Source: DATKYQ01 sp035528415 (GTDB lineage: Bacteria; Myxococcota; B64-G9). From it: a DNA stretch of 64,000 bases. Where the stretch lies: contig DATKYQ010000067.1 in NCBI GenBank assembly GCA_035528415.1, positions 22,914-86,913 of the forward strand, given 5' to 3'. A program made the position numbers and the translations under genes. The notes under the pieces are model-generated. The model ran no database searches. It was not told where the DNA came from and was given only the letters and a program-made list of their open reading frames with translations. Each line of letters opens with the position of its first letter. The first letter of the stretch is position 1. Positions 26,046 to 34,675 of this stretch are shown piece after piece.

Positions 26046-26586
26046 AGGAAAGCGGGAACTCGTAGCCGATTGATTTCACTTTCAGACCGTCTTCCTTTTT
26101 GCCGGTGAAGTGGGGGAACTTCCACTTGGCCACGCGGGGAGCCAGGCACTTGCCGAACCTGTTTGAGGCCATGTCCTCCGGCTCGATGTCGACCTTGGAC
26201 ACCCGGCCGTTTGTCTTGATCTTCATACCAACGATGGCGTCACCTTCGAACTCGGGGTCTTGCTTCAATGCCTTGCAGTAGCAGTACTTGACGACCCGCA
26301 GGTTTCGGTTGACCACGCCGGCGATATCCTGCTCTTCGAGCATGTCCCTGGTTTGGGCCTTGCTTCCCCGGGAAACCGAGATCAACGAGCCGGGCCCGAA
26401 AGACAGGTTGAGGGTGGCCTCGGGGATCTCCTCGCCGGGACGGGCCGTGACCTTGAACACCTTGCCGGGATTCTTGGTGAGCTTGGCCCACTTGGCCTTG
26501 AAGTCAGGGGATTTCGACTGGGCCGAGGCCGGCCCGGCCATCACGATTAAGAACATCGCAGCCGCCAACCCGACTATGCGCTTCAT
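26029..26586 (-). CDS. secreted AgmX/PglI C-terminal-domain protein
   Basis: ATG at 26586 is preceded by AAGGAGG with a six-base gap. A clean signal peptide ends at PASAQ. The C-terminal half matches the AgmX/PglI_C domain pattern: VVNRNLRVVKYCYCKALKQDP, then GDAIVGMKIKTNGRVSKVDI, then KCLAPRVAKWKFPHF. In Myxococcus this domain is found in gliding-motility and related envelope proteins with a TonB-like fold. At 185 residues this is a minimal secreted version. Confidence 0.75.
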   Translation of the reverse strand: MKRIVGLAAAMFLIVMAGPASAQSKSPDFKAKWAKLTKNPGKVFKVTARPGEEIPEATLNLSFGPGSLISVSRGSKAQTRDMLEEQDIAGVVNRNLRVVKYCYCKALKQDPEFEGDAIVGMKIKTNGRVSKVDIEPEDMASNRFGKCLAPRVAKWKFPHFTGKKEDGLKVKSIGYEFPLSFNQAE

Positions 26587-26747
26587 GGGCATCCTCCTTT
26601 GACAGAAGTTCGACGATCTTGCCACGGGAATTATTCTAACATGAATCAGAAATTCAGGCCCCATTATAACCCGGATAGCGCGCATGGACAGATTTTTCTT
26701 GCCAACTAGTGACCCTGTCACGGTAGAACTGTCTTCTGGAGGTTTGC

Positions 26748-27980
26748 ATGTCAGATATTCAGCCTTTTCGTGGCCTCAGACCGCGACCCGATATCGTATC
26801 GCAGGTGGTTTGCCCGCCCTATGACGTGCTCGGCGACGAGCAGGCCCGCAAGCTGGCCGGGTCGAATGCGGACAGCTTCATCCACGTGATCCGCGCCGAG
26901 GTAGACCTGGAGCCAGGGGTGGATCCCCACACCCAGCAAGTTTACCGGCAAGCGCGAACCAACCTTGAGCGCATGATTTCATCCGGGGCGCTGGTTACGG
27001 ACGACGAGGCCTGCCTATATATTTACCGGCTGACCAGCGACGGCAACGCCCAGCACGGGGTAGTGTTGGGAGCCAGCGTCGACGAGTATCAGGCCGGCGA
27101 TATCAAGCGCCATGAGCACACCCGGCCCGTCAAGGTGACAGACAGGGCCGCCCACATAGAGACGCTTTCCGCCTATGCGGGCCCGGTGCTGCTTGCATAT
27201 CGGGACACTGACGAGATTTCCACCACGCTGCGCGAGATTATCGCCGAGAAAGCACCGCTTTACGATTTCGAAGCCGCCGACGGCGTGGCCCATGCTGTCT
27301 GGCGAGTAGCCGGCGATGGGGTGGCCCGCTTGCAAAAGGCCTTTGGCAGCCTGCCCGCCATGTATATCGCCGACGGGCATCACCGGGCGGCGGCTGCGGC
27401 CCGCGTGCGCGATGGTCTGCTCCCGGACGCCAGGGCGGCCGGCGATCACTTCCTGGCGGTCGCCTTTCCCGGCTCAGAGCTTCGGATTCTCGGCTATCAT
27501 CGCTTGGTGCGCGACCTGGGCGGTCTGACGGCGAGCGAGTTTCTAGAGCGTATGGCCGAGAAGTTCGAGTTGAGCACGACCGATCACGGTCTGCCCGATG
27601 CACCCGGGCACTTCGGTATGTTGCTCGGCGGGCGCTGGCATGAGCTTACGGCCAGGGATGGAAGCTATCCCAAGGACGATCCGGTCCGCAGCCTGGATGC
27701 GTCGATCCTGCAGGAGAACCTGCTTGGGCCACTTTTGGGAATCGAAGATCCCCGGGCCGACCCGCGCATCGACTTCGTCGGCGGCAACAATGCCCTGGAA
27801 GAATTATCCGAGCGTTGTAGCCGTGACTTCAAGATTGCATTTACGCTTTTCCCGGTCAGCGTCGAGCAACTGCTGGTGGTGGCCGACGCCGGCCAGGTGA
27901 TGCCCCCTAAATCGACCTGGTTTTCGCCCAAGCTGTTGTCGGGGCTGGTAACAAAAACAATAGACGGGAGGATAACATGA
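26748..27980 (+). CDS. DUF1015 family protein
   Basis: 410 residues with a TGGAGG ribosome site. The start (IQPFRGLRPRPDIVSQVVCPPYDVL) and the later YIADGHHRAAAAARV are signatures of DUF1015 (PF06245). The biochemical role of this family is not established. It is often found beside serine-biosynthesis genes, and here its stop overlaps the serC start by four bases (ATGA). That suggests a link to phosphoserine metabolism. Confidence 0.88.
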   Translation: MSDIQPFRGLRPRPDIVSQVVCPPYDVLGDEQARKLAGSNADSFIHVIRAEVDLEPGVDPHTQQVYRQARTNLERMISSGALVTDDEACLYIYRLTSDGNAQHGVVLGASVDEYQAGDIKRHEHTRPVKVTDRAAHIETLSAYAGPVLLAYRDTDEISTTLREIIAEKAPLYDFEAADGVAHAVWRVAGDGVARLQKAFGSLPAMYIADGHHRAAAAARVRDGLLPDARAAGDHFLAVAFPGSELRILGYHRLVRDLGGLTASEFLERMAEKFELSTTDHGLPDAPGHFGMLLGGRWHELTARDGSYPKDDPVRSLDASILQENLLGPLLGIEDPRADPRIDFVGGNNALEELSERCSRDFKIAFTLFPVSVEQLLVVADAGQVMPPKSTWFSPKLLSGLVTKTIDGRIT

Positions 27981-29062
27981 GCCGCATCTTCAACTTCAAC
28001 GCCGGGCCCTCGACGCTGCCGCTGCCGGTGCTCGAGACTGTCAAGGACGAGTTGCTGGACTACCATGGTTGTGGCATGTCGATTCTCGAGGTCAGCCACC
28101 GCAGCCAGGAGTACGGCCAGGTGCACGAACGGGCGGTCGACCTGGTGAAAGAGCTGCTCGGGCTGCCGTCGGGCTACACCGTTCTGTTCCTCGGCGGCGG
28201 GGCGACGCTGCAGTTCGCCATGGTGCCCATGAACCTGCTGGGCGCGGGACAAAGCTGCGACTTCACCATAAGCGGCGCCTGGTCGAAAAAGGCGCTGGCT
28301 GATGCCGAGAAGGTCGGACGGGTCAATGTCGTCTTCGACGGAAAGGCGAACAGCTTCACCGACCTGCCCGAACCCGCAACGCTGAAACTCGACCCGCAAG
28401 CGGCCTACCTGCACCTGACCTCGAACGAGACCATTGGCGGGGTGCAGTGGCACGACTGGCCCGACGCAGGAGACGTGCCGCTGGTGTGCGACATGTCGTC
28501 CGACATAATGAGCCGGCCGATTCCGGCCGAGCGTTTCGGGTTGATCTACGCCGGGGCCCAGAAGAACATCGGCCCGGCCGGGGTGAGCCTGGTGATCATC
28601 CGCGACGACCTGCTCGATCGCTGCCCGGACAAGCTGGCGGCTTACCTGAACTACCGTACCCACGCCGACAAGGACGGTCTCTACAACACCCCGCCTGTTT
28701 TCGCGATACTCATGGTCAAGCTGGTGCTCGAGCGCCTGGCTGAGCACGGCGGACTCGAGGCCGCTAAGGAACTGGCCGAGAAGCGTGCCGGCCTGCTCTA
28801 CGACGCGATCGAAGGTTCGGGCGGATTCTACCGCTGCCCGGTGGACGCCCGCTTCCGCTCGCGCATGAACGTGGTCTTTCGCATGCCCGAAGAGCGGCTA
28901 GAGAAAGATTTCATCACCCAGGCCGCGCAGCAAGGAATGGGCGGGCTGAAAGGCCACCGCAGCGTCGGCGGCTGCCGCGCCTCGATCTACAACGCCATGC
29001 CGATCGAGGGCGTGCAGAAATTGACCGACTTGATGCGGGACTTCGCTTCGAAAAACGGCTGA
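27977..29062 (+). CDS. serC: phosphoserine aminotransferase
   Basis: 361 residues, standard length. It starts IFNFNAGPSTLPLPVL and carries GGGATLQFAMVPMNLL for cofactor phosphate binding. The PLP lysine is in IYAGAQKNIGPAGVSLV, and the end reads GHRSVGGCRASIYNAMPIEGV. The enzyme converts 3-phosphohydroxypyruvate and glutamate to phosphoserine and 2-oxoglutarate in serine (and possibly PLP) synthesis. It is translationally coupled to the DUF1015 gene. Confidence 0.96.
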   Translation: MSRIFNFNAGPSTLPLPVLETVKDELLDYHGCGMSILEVSHRSQEYGQVHERAVDLVKELLGLPSGYTVLFLGGGATLQFAMVPMNLLGAGQSCDFTISGAWSKKALADAEKVGRVNVVFDGKANSFTDLPEPATLKLDPQAAYLHLTSNETIGGVQWHDWPDAGDVPLVCDMSSDIMSRPIPAERFGLIYAGAQKNIGPAGVSLVIIRDDLLDRCPDKLAAYLNYRTHADKDGLYNTPPVFAILMVKLVLERLAEHGGLEAAKELAEKRAGLLYDAIEGSGGFYRCPVDARFRSRMNVVFRMPEERLEKDFITQAAQQGMGGLKGHRSVGGCRASIYNAMPIEGVQKLTDLMRDFASKNG

Positions 29063-29087
29063 GGCTGTCTTCCAGGTTCGTTCGGTT

Positions 29088-29240
29088 CTATTCGATAGCA
29101 GCCAACACCCGCACTAGCTTCTGCTCTACCTCTGTGGCCAGCTGTTCGGCTTCGGGGTTCTGCACCAGGCCGAAGATGGCCCGCGGGCTGAGCACCGAGA
29201 CAGTCTGGCGGCCTTCGTCGCCGTACTTTATCTCGCTCAT
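29088..29240 (-). CDS. small 50-residue protein downstream of the copper ATPase
   Basis: ATG at 29240 is preceded by AGGAG with about eight bases between. The frame encodes MSEIKYGDEGRQTVSVLSPR followed by about 30 residues rich in Ala, Glu, Leu and Val, ending AAIE. It lies 41 bases behind the P-type ATPase stop in the same direction, so it is probably the last gene of that operon. There are no Cys or His residues, so it is not a classical metal chaperone. The function is unknown. Confidence 0.55.
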   Translation of the reverse strand: MSEIKYGDEGRQTVSVLSPRAIFGLVQNPEAEQLATEVEQKLVRVLAAIE

Positions 29241-29281
29241 GATGCGCTCCTCTTGGTTTTCTGTAGGCTAAAACCCGCCTG

Positions 29282-31690
29282 TCAGATCCTGGCCTTTCTC
29301 AGGCGCAGTGCGTTCGAAATCACCGATACCGAGCTGAAGCTCATGGCCGCCGCGGCGATTATCGGGCTGAGCAACAGCCCGAACACCGGATACAACACGC
29401 CGGCCGCTATGGGTATCCCGATCGAGTTGTAGATGAAGGCGAAGAAAAGGTTCTGCTTGATGTTGCGCACGGTAAGCTCGGAAAGCCGCCGGGCGCGAAC
29501 GATGCCTCCCAGGTCGCCCTTTACCAGGGTAACGCCCGCGCTTTCCATGGCCACATCAGTTCCGGTGCCCATGGCGATGCCCACGTCGGCAAGCGCCAGC
29601 GCCGGCGCGTCGTTTATACCGTCACCGGCCATGGCCACGACGTGACCCTGCTCCATAAGCCGCCGCACTTCTTCGGCCTTTTGCTCCGGTAAAACCCCGG
29701 CCACCACCCGGTCGATGCCCAGTTGGCCGGCCACCGCCTCGGCGGTGGCGCGGCTGTCCCCGGTCAGCATGACCACCGAAAGCCCCAGCCTGTGCAGCTT
29801 TGTGATGGCCGCGGGAGTGCTTGCCTTGATCGGATCGGCCACCGCCAGCAGGCCGGCTGGTTTTCCGTCCGTTGCAGCGAATATCACCGTCTGTCCCTTG
29901 GCCCGTAACTCGGCAGCCCGCCCGGCGAGCTCGACCGGCTGCGCGCCGATCTCCTGCATCAGCTTGTCGTTTCCAAGCGCCAGCTCGTGCCCATTCACCT
30001 TGCCGCGTACGCCCTTGCCGGCAATGGCGATGAAGTCTGTCACCTGCCCCTGCGGCTGGATGCCCCTTTCCGCGGCCCCTTCCAGGATGGCCTCGGCCAG
30101 CGGATGCTCGCTGCCGGCCTCCAACGCGGCCACTAAGGAAAGTAGCTCGCGCTCGTCCAGGCCGGAGGGCTCCACCACCGTAAGTCGCGGGCGTCCTTCT
30201 GTCAGAGTCCCGGTTTTGTCCACCACCAGCGTGTCGACCTTGCGTAATATCTCGATTGCCTCGGCGTTTTTGAAAAGCACGCCGGCCGTGGCGCCCTTGC
30301 CTGTGGCCACCATGATGGAGACCGGGGTGGCCAGGCCCAAAGCGCAGGGGCAGGCGATGATCAGCACCGCCACCGCGTTGACCAGCGCGTGGGCCATGCG
30401 CGGTTCGGGCCCCCACACGGCCCAGACGGCGAAGGTCAGTAACGCGATGCCGATGACTAGCGGAACGAACCAGCCGGCGACGACGTCGGCGAAGCGCTGG
30501 ATGGGTGCGCGGGAGCGCTGTGCCTCGGCCACCATGGCCACGATCCGGGAAAGCAGCGTCTCCGCTCCCACACGCTCGGCGCGCATCACCAGCGTGCCGC
30601 GCCCGTTTATGGTGGCGCCGACGAGCTTATTGCCCGGGCCCTTTTCAACCGGCATCGGCTCGCCGGTGACCATCGACTCGTCCACCGTGCTTGAGCCTTC
30701 AACTACCTCGCCGTCCACCGGCACCTTTTCTCCGGGCCGTACCCGCAGCAGATCTCCGGCCTGGACGTCTTCCAGCGGCACATCGTGCTCGCCGCCGTCC
30801 GGATCGATGCGCCGGGCGGTCTTGGGGGCCAGGTCGAGCAGTTTTCTGATGGCCGAGCTGGTGCTGGCCCGAGCGCGCAGCTCGAGCACCTGCCCGAGCA
30901 GGATCAGCGCCACGATCACGGCCGATGCCTCGAAGTAGACCGCCACTTGCCCGTCCCGGCGGAAGGAGGCCGGGAAGATGCCGGGAAAAAGTGCCGCTGC
31001 CAGGCTGTAGACATAGGCAACGCTCACTCCCATGCCGATCAGGGTGAACATGTTCAAGCTGCGGTTGCGCAGCGATTGAATCGCCCGCACGTAAAACGGC
31101 CAGGCGGCCCAGAGCACCACCGGCGTAGCCAGCCCAAGCTCGATCCAGGTTCGCAGGCGGGCTGAAAACAGCCGCGAGACCGGCGCGCCCGGCAGCATGT
31201 CGCCCATGGTGATCAACAAAAGCGGGATCCCCAGCGCCAACGAGAACCAGAAACGCCGGGTCATGTCGATAAGCTCGGGGTTTTCGTCGTCTCCGGTCGT
31301 TGCGCCTGCCGGTTCCAGGGCCATGCCGCATTTGGGACAGCTGCCCGGCCTGTCGGTTACAACGTCAGGGTGCATGGGACAAGTCCACTTCGCCCCGCTG
31401 ACTCCAGAAACAGCCTCGCAACTGGGACATGACTCGCCCGCGGGCTCCTGAGTTTGTATGTAGGGAGCAGCGGCCCTGTCCGACTCCTTGGCCAAGTAGG
31501 ATTGCGGGTCGGCTTCGAACTTGGTCCGGCAGTGATCGCTGCAGAAGAAATATTTTTTCCCCAGGTAGTCGGCTTTGTATTGGCTCGAGCTTTCGACGCT
31601 CATACCGCACACCGGGTCGAGGTGTTTGTCTGGATCCGTGTCGATTTTCGAGTCGGCATGGTGGCGATGATCTTTGTGAGCGTCGTTCAT
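29282..31690 (-). CDS. copA: copper-type heavy-metal P1B ATPase with YHS and HMBD N-terminus
   Basis: 802 residues; ATG at 31690 behind GGGAGG. The N-terminus lacks an HMA domain. Instead it has a YHS domain at 24-66 (DPVCGM...YFFCSDHC) and a heavy-metal-binding segment around 104-125 (CPMHPDV...GSCPKCGMAL). The core has eight membrane helices, MVTGEPMPV, the ion-site motif IIACPCALGLATP, the phosphorylated Asp in DKTGTLTEG and GDGINDAPALA. The last helices read YNSIGIPIAAGVLYPVFG and MSFSSVSVISNALRL, typical of Cu(I) exporters. Copper efflux is the likely function; silver is possible. Confidence 0.9.
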   Translation of the reverse strand: MNDAHKDHRHHADSKIDTDPDKHLDPVCGMSVESSSQYKADYLGKKYFFCSDHCRTKFEADPQSYLAKESDRAAAPYIQTQEPAGESCPSCEAVSGVSGAKWTCPMHPDVVTDRPGSCPKCGMALEPAGATTGDDENPELIDMTRRFWFSLALGIPLLLITMGDMLPGAPVSRLFSARLRTWIELGLATPVVLWAAWPFYVRAIQSLRNRSLNMFTLIGMGVSVAYVYSLAAALFPGIFPASFRRDGQVAVYFEASAVIVALILLGQVLELRARASTSSAIRKLLDLAPKTARRIDPDGGEHDVPLEDVQAGDLLRVRPGEKVPVDGEVVEGSSTVDESMVTGEPMPVEKGPGNKLVGATINGRGTLVMRAERVGAETLLSRIVAMVAEAQRSRAPIQRFADVVAGWFVPLVIGIALLTFAVWAVWGPEPRMAHALVNAVAVLIIACPCALGLATPVSIMVATGKGATAGVLFKNAEAIEILRKVDTLVVDKTGTLTEGRPRLTVVEPSGLDERELLSLVAALEAGSEHPLAEAILEGAAERGIQPQGQVTDFIAIAGKGVRGKVNGHELALGNDKLMQEIGAQPVELAGRAAELRAKGQTVIFAATDGKPAGLLAVADPIKASTPAAITKLHRLGLSVVMLTGDSRATAEAVAGQLGIDRVVAGVLPEQKAEEVRRLMEQGHVVAMAGDGINDAPALALADVGIAMGTGTDVAMESAGVTLVKGDLGGIVRARRLSELTVRNIKQNLFFAFIYNSIGIPIAAGVLYPVFGLLLSPIIAAAAMSFSSVSVISNALRLRKARI

Positions 31691-31741
31691 GGTAGCCTCC
31701 CCGACATCTAGCGCCGCACCCTCAAAGAGCGAGGGCCGCAG

Positions 31742-31760
31742 AATGCGCGGAAATGCGCGG
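31742..31760. repeat. 10-bp direct repeat upstream of the copper ATPase
   Basis: AATGCGCGG occurs at 31742-31750 and again at 31752-31760. A (CCAATA)x3 tract lies at 31822-31839 in the same 269-bp divergent region. Either may mark a regulator site; a CueR- or CsoR-type dyad was looked for and not seen. Confidence 0.3.
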
Positions 31761-31866
31761 CATACCCGAGGGCACGGCTACGCTTCGCTTCGCCGCAAGG
31801 CCGATTATTGCTGTCATTACGCCAATACCAATACCAATACTTGACTCAACTGTAAAGATGTTGCCA

Positions 31867-31930
31867 AACGGAAAAACGTGCCATGCATTTCGTATTGGGC
31901 TGCATCTTGGGTTTTACGAAATTTTCCGTT
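31867..31930 (+). promoter_or_regulatory. nested inverted repeat in the leader of the Cys-rich lipoprotein gene
   Basis: Outer arms AACGGAAAA (31867-31875) and TTTTCCGTT (31922-31930) enclose inner arms ATTTCGTA (31887-31894) and TACGAAAT (31915-31922). The right arms are contiguous, while the left arms are split by an 11-base bulge. If transcribed, this would form a long bulged hairpin ending about 30 bases before the start codon at 31960. Confidence 0.4.
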
Positions 31931-31959
31931 AATATGAGTAAAATCTACTTCAGGGAGAG

Positions 31960-33774
31960 ATGATGAAGATTACTGGATTGCTAGTGGGATTGGCCGTACT
32001 GGTGTGCGGTTGCTCTGCCTCTCAGAGGTGTGCGCCTCGCGACTCCATCTACTGCCAGGACGGCGCCAGCTACTGGATGGACAGTTGCGGCAACTTCGAC
32101 GAACTGATCGAGCAGTGCCAGTGTGACTGTATGGCCGATCACTCCGGGTGCCGGACCCCCTGTGACTGCGATCCGCAATGTGCGGGCAAGTGCTGCGGCT
32201 CCGACGGTTGCGGGGGTAGCTGCACGGACAGCTGCGGGAATACCGGGCAGGTATGCAACCTGCAGACTTGCTTGTGCGAGGGGAACTGCAATCCCCAGAC
32301 CTGCTCCGGCCTGTCAAAGGAGTGCGGTAGTTGGGACGACGGCTGCGGCACGAACATCACCTGCGGTCCCTGCCCCGGTGGAATGAGCTGCGCGCCGAAC
32401 GGGCAGTGCATCCAGGGCGACTGCCCGGCGGGTTTCTCCCGCTGCGGAGACGACTGCGTGGACGTCGACACGGATCTGGGCCACTGTGGCGGATGCAACC
32501 ATGCCTGCGGTCCGGAGCAGGTCTGCAACGGCGGCAGCTGCGAGGAGCTCCCGCTGACCTGCCCCGCCCAGGGCTGCCCGCAGGGCAGCTACTGTGACCT
32601 GAACCAGAACAAGTGCGTCCCCGGCTGCCTGGACGACGCCGGCTGCGTCTTCGGCTACATCTGCGAGAGCCGCGCCTGCGTTCTGGGATGCCGGGACGAC
32701 AGCGGTTGCTCATCGGGTGAGATCTGCCTGGGCCAGGTATGCATCGAGGGCTGCCGGCAGGACGGCGCCTGTCCCGCGGGCCAGATCTGCGAGAATCTCC
32801 AGTGCCAGACCGGCTGCCGGCTGGACGGCACCTGCCCCGCGGGCCAGATCTGCGAGAATCTCCAATGCCGGCCCGGCTGCCGGGTGCACAGCGACTGCCC
32901 CACCGGGCAGGTATGCCGCAACACCAACTGCGAGCCCGGCTGCCGGACGAACAGCGACTGCCAGGTCGGGGAGATCTGTGTCGACACTCACTGCACTGCC
33001 GGTTGCGACACCGACGCCAAGTGTCCCTCCGGCCAGATCTGCGAAAACGGCGGGTGCCGGGTGGGTTGCCGGCCCGGCTCGCAGACCTGCCCGGGCGGCA
33101 AGCTCTGCTGCAGCGCTACGCTCTTGTGCGAGGAATGTTGTGACGACAGCAGCTGTCCTCAAGGCGAGATCTGCGAGCCGGAGGGATTGGACGGCACCCG
33201 TATCTGCCGCAGCGGCTGCCGCGTGCACGAGGATTGCATGTTTCTGCTGGAGCCCACCTATGACGATCCATACCAGGCCATGGGTGCCTGCAGCCCGGTG
33301 ACCAAGACCTGCTACCCGCCCTGTTGGCAGGACATGTCCGTGCAGGGTTACCCGGTTCGCTGCGACGGGACTTGCATTGTTGCCGGACAGCAGATCGGCG
33401 GGGCCTCCTACGACTCGGTCATCTGCGTGCCCGCCTGGCCCGACCCGGGCTTCCCGTACTGCGACCAGGGTGTCCCCGATCCCGAAGACGGCGTCTGCCG
33501 CGAAAGCCCGGGTTGCCCCGAGGGCACCCTTTGCCACAAGACCTGCCGGGGGTACGGCTGCGAACGGGTTATTTACCCAGCGCCCTCCTGGTACCGCGTA
33601 TGCTGGCCGCCCAACTTGCTGGAGGGCAAGGGCGAACAGGCCCCGTGTATGTCATGCGGAAACGAGACATGGGGCTCCTGCGCTGCCGGAAGTTGCATTG
33701 AGAGGAACGAAGGCGAGGGCTACTTCCAGTGCGTGGACTGGTGCGGTACGCGCGAGAACTGCTGGAACCCCTGA
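31960..33774 (+). CDS. Cys-rich repeat lipoprotein
   Basis: 604 residues, with a CAGGGAGAG ribosome site just upstream. A lipoprotein signal ends at the lipobox LVCGC. Cys-rich modules follow, including DCDPQCAGKCCGSDGCGGSC and a CGxDCVDVDTDLGHCGGCNHAC unit. Seven regular 21-residue units at 222-368 follow, with the pattern GCR-x2-x-x-CPxGQIC-x4-C. A C-terminal region of about 200 residues is again Cys-rich. No enzyme motif is seen. The likely role is an exposed structural or adhesive protein, by analogy with the lipoprotein at 6682-8451. Confidence 0.75.
   Translation: MMKITGLLVGLAVLVCGCSASQRCAPRDSIYCQDGASYWMDSCGNFDELIEQCQCDCMADHSGCRTPCDCDPQCAGKCCGSDGCGGSCTDSCGNTGQVCNLQTCLCEGNCNPQTCSGLSKECGSWDDGCGTNITCGPCPGGMSCAPNGQCIQGDCPAGFSRCGDDCVDVDTDLGHCGGCNHACGPEQVCNGGSCEELPLTCPAQGCPQGSYCDLNQNKCVPGCLDDAGCVFGYICESRACVLGCRDDSGCSSGEICLGQVCIEGCRQDGACPAGQICENLQCQTGCRLDGTCPAGQICENLQCRPGCRVHSDCPTGQVCRNTNCEPGCRTNSDCQVGEICVDTHCTAGCDTDAKCPSGQICENGGCRVGCRPGSQTCPGGKLCCSATLLCEECCDDSSCPQGEICEPEGLDGTRICRSGCRVHEDCMFLLEPTYDDPYQAMGACSPVTKTCYPPCWQDMSVQGYPVRCDGTCIVAGQQIGGASYDSVICVPAWPDPGFPYCDQGVPDPEDGVCRESPGCPEGTLCHKTCRGYGCERVIYPAPSWYRVCWPPNLLEGKGEQAPCMSCGNETWGSCAAGSCIERNEGEGYFQCVDWCGTRENCWNP
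32623..33063 (+). repeat. seven tandem 63-bp (21-residue) coding repeats
   Basis: Each unit encodes a 21-residue block beginning GC and ending before the next GC. Units three and four (DGACPAGQICENLQC and DGTCPAGQICENLQC) differ at only about six of 63 bases, indicating recent duplication. The other units have diverged. Confidence 0.75.
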
Positions 33775-33918
33775 GAGCATCGCGGGTCGAACGTTTACGC
33801 TTGAGATTCTGATCAATACATAAAGGTGCTGGCAAGGAAGAGTCGAAAAAAAAAGAGTCCGCGGCAAGTGGAGCGTCTAGGAACTGGCTATTCTGCGCAA
33901 AACGGGCTGACTCCCGGA

Positions 33919-33945
33919 ATCAGATTAACTCCTATTTAATCTGAT
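33919..33945. promoter_or_regulatory. perfect 10-bp AT-rich inverted repeat
   Basis: ATCAGATTAA (33919-33928) and TTAATCTGAT (33936-33945) are fully complementary, with a seven-base loop. It lies in the AT-richer 290-bp gap between the Cys-rich lipoprotein and the small secreted protein. No T tract follows, so an operator is as likely as a terminator. The rest of this gap shows no coding potential. Confidence 0.4.
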
Positions 33946-34064
33946 GGACTAAAATGCAATATGCGAATGTCTGACCCAATTTGTTTCAAATGATTTTGTG
34001 ACGTCGGCCATTCTACATGTGATATGAATAGACATTCAGTTTTCCTTATGTAAGGAGCAAACCG

Positions 34065-34445
34065 ATGAAAATCGTACGAACCGGATCGGCGATCCTGGTC
34101 GCCCTGACTTTCACCGCGACCGTATTGGCCGGAGACGCCCCGGCCACCAAGAAGACCTTCCAGCAGGAAATCGGTTTGCAGATCGACTTGATTAAGAAGG
34201 CTGACGTGGAGAAATTGAAAATCCGCTTCACCGAACGTCAGCGTAAAAAGATCACCAAGAAGATGCTACAAAAGGCGGTCAAGGAAGTCGGCGGCTACTC
34301 GGTCGACGAACTTGTCCACAAAGTAGAGCCCGGCAAGTACAAGGGCCAGCTGACCGCCAAGATCAAGATGAAGAACGGCCGCTCCCTGACCACTTTCATG
34401 CTGGTGGACGGCGAGTGGCAGGCCGATACGCTCTGGTTCAAGTAG
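34065..34445 (+). CDS. small secreted protein of unknown function
   Basis: 126 residues with a strong AAGGAG site and a signal peptide ending VLAGDA. The mature part is rich in Lys and short (KKADVEKLKIRFTERQRKKITKKMLQKAVKEVG...GKYKGQLTAKIKMKNGRSLTTFMLVDGEWQADTLWFK). The ending resembles small NTF2/lumazine-binding-like periplasmic domains that finish with a Trp-containing strand. I do not recognise a named family. The zinc-ribbon gene follows after 10 bases. Confidence 0.65.
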   Translation: MKIVRTGSAILVALTFTATVLAGDAPATKKTFQQEIGLQIDLIKKADVEKLKIRFTERQRKKITKKMLQKAVKEVGGYSVDELVHKVEPGKYKGQLTAKIKMKNGRSLTTFMLVDGEWQADTLWFK

Positions 34446-34455
34446 TAGAATAAGC

Positions 34456-34656
34456 ATGAGCAAGAAAATAAAGTGCCCGCATTGCGGCGAGATGAACATA
34501 GAAGGCAGCAACATTTGCGGCCGCTGCCTGCGCAATATCAGCGAGGTGGCCAATCGCGAGCGGCAGGATAATATTCAAACCGTCTGGCAAGAACCGCCTC
34601 CCCGGCCTGGCCTGCTCAGACGTATGAAGCGCTGGTGGTGGCGACTGCGCCAGTGA
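34456..34656 (+). CDS. small zinc-ribbon protein
   Basis: 66 residues. The N-terminus holds a four-Cys zinc ribbon (CPHCGEMNIEGSNICGRC). The rest is basic, with a Pro-rich linker and a final WWWRLRQ that may touch the membrane. The role is unknown. It lies ten bases behind the small secreted protein gene, probably in the same transcript, and converges on the NicO-family gene. Confidence 0.6.
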   Translation: MSKKIKCPHCGEMNIEGSNICGRCLRNISEVANRERQDNIQTVWQEPPPRPGLLRRMKRWWWRLRQ

Positions 34657-34675
34657 GAATGTATTTCAGCCGCGC

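Noticed and set aside
31842..31860. 19-base near-match TGACTCAAC-Y-GTAAAGATG also at 61796-61814
   Set aside because: One mismatch in 19 bases is expected about once by chance among all pairs in 64 kb, and the two sites share no gene type.
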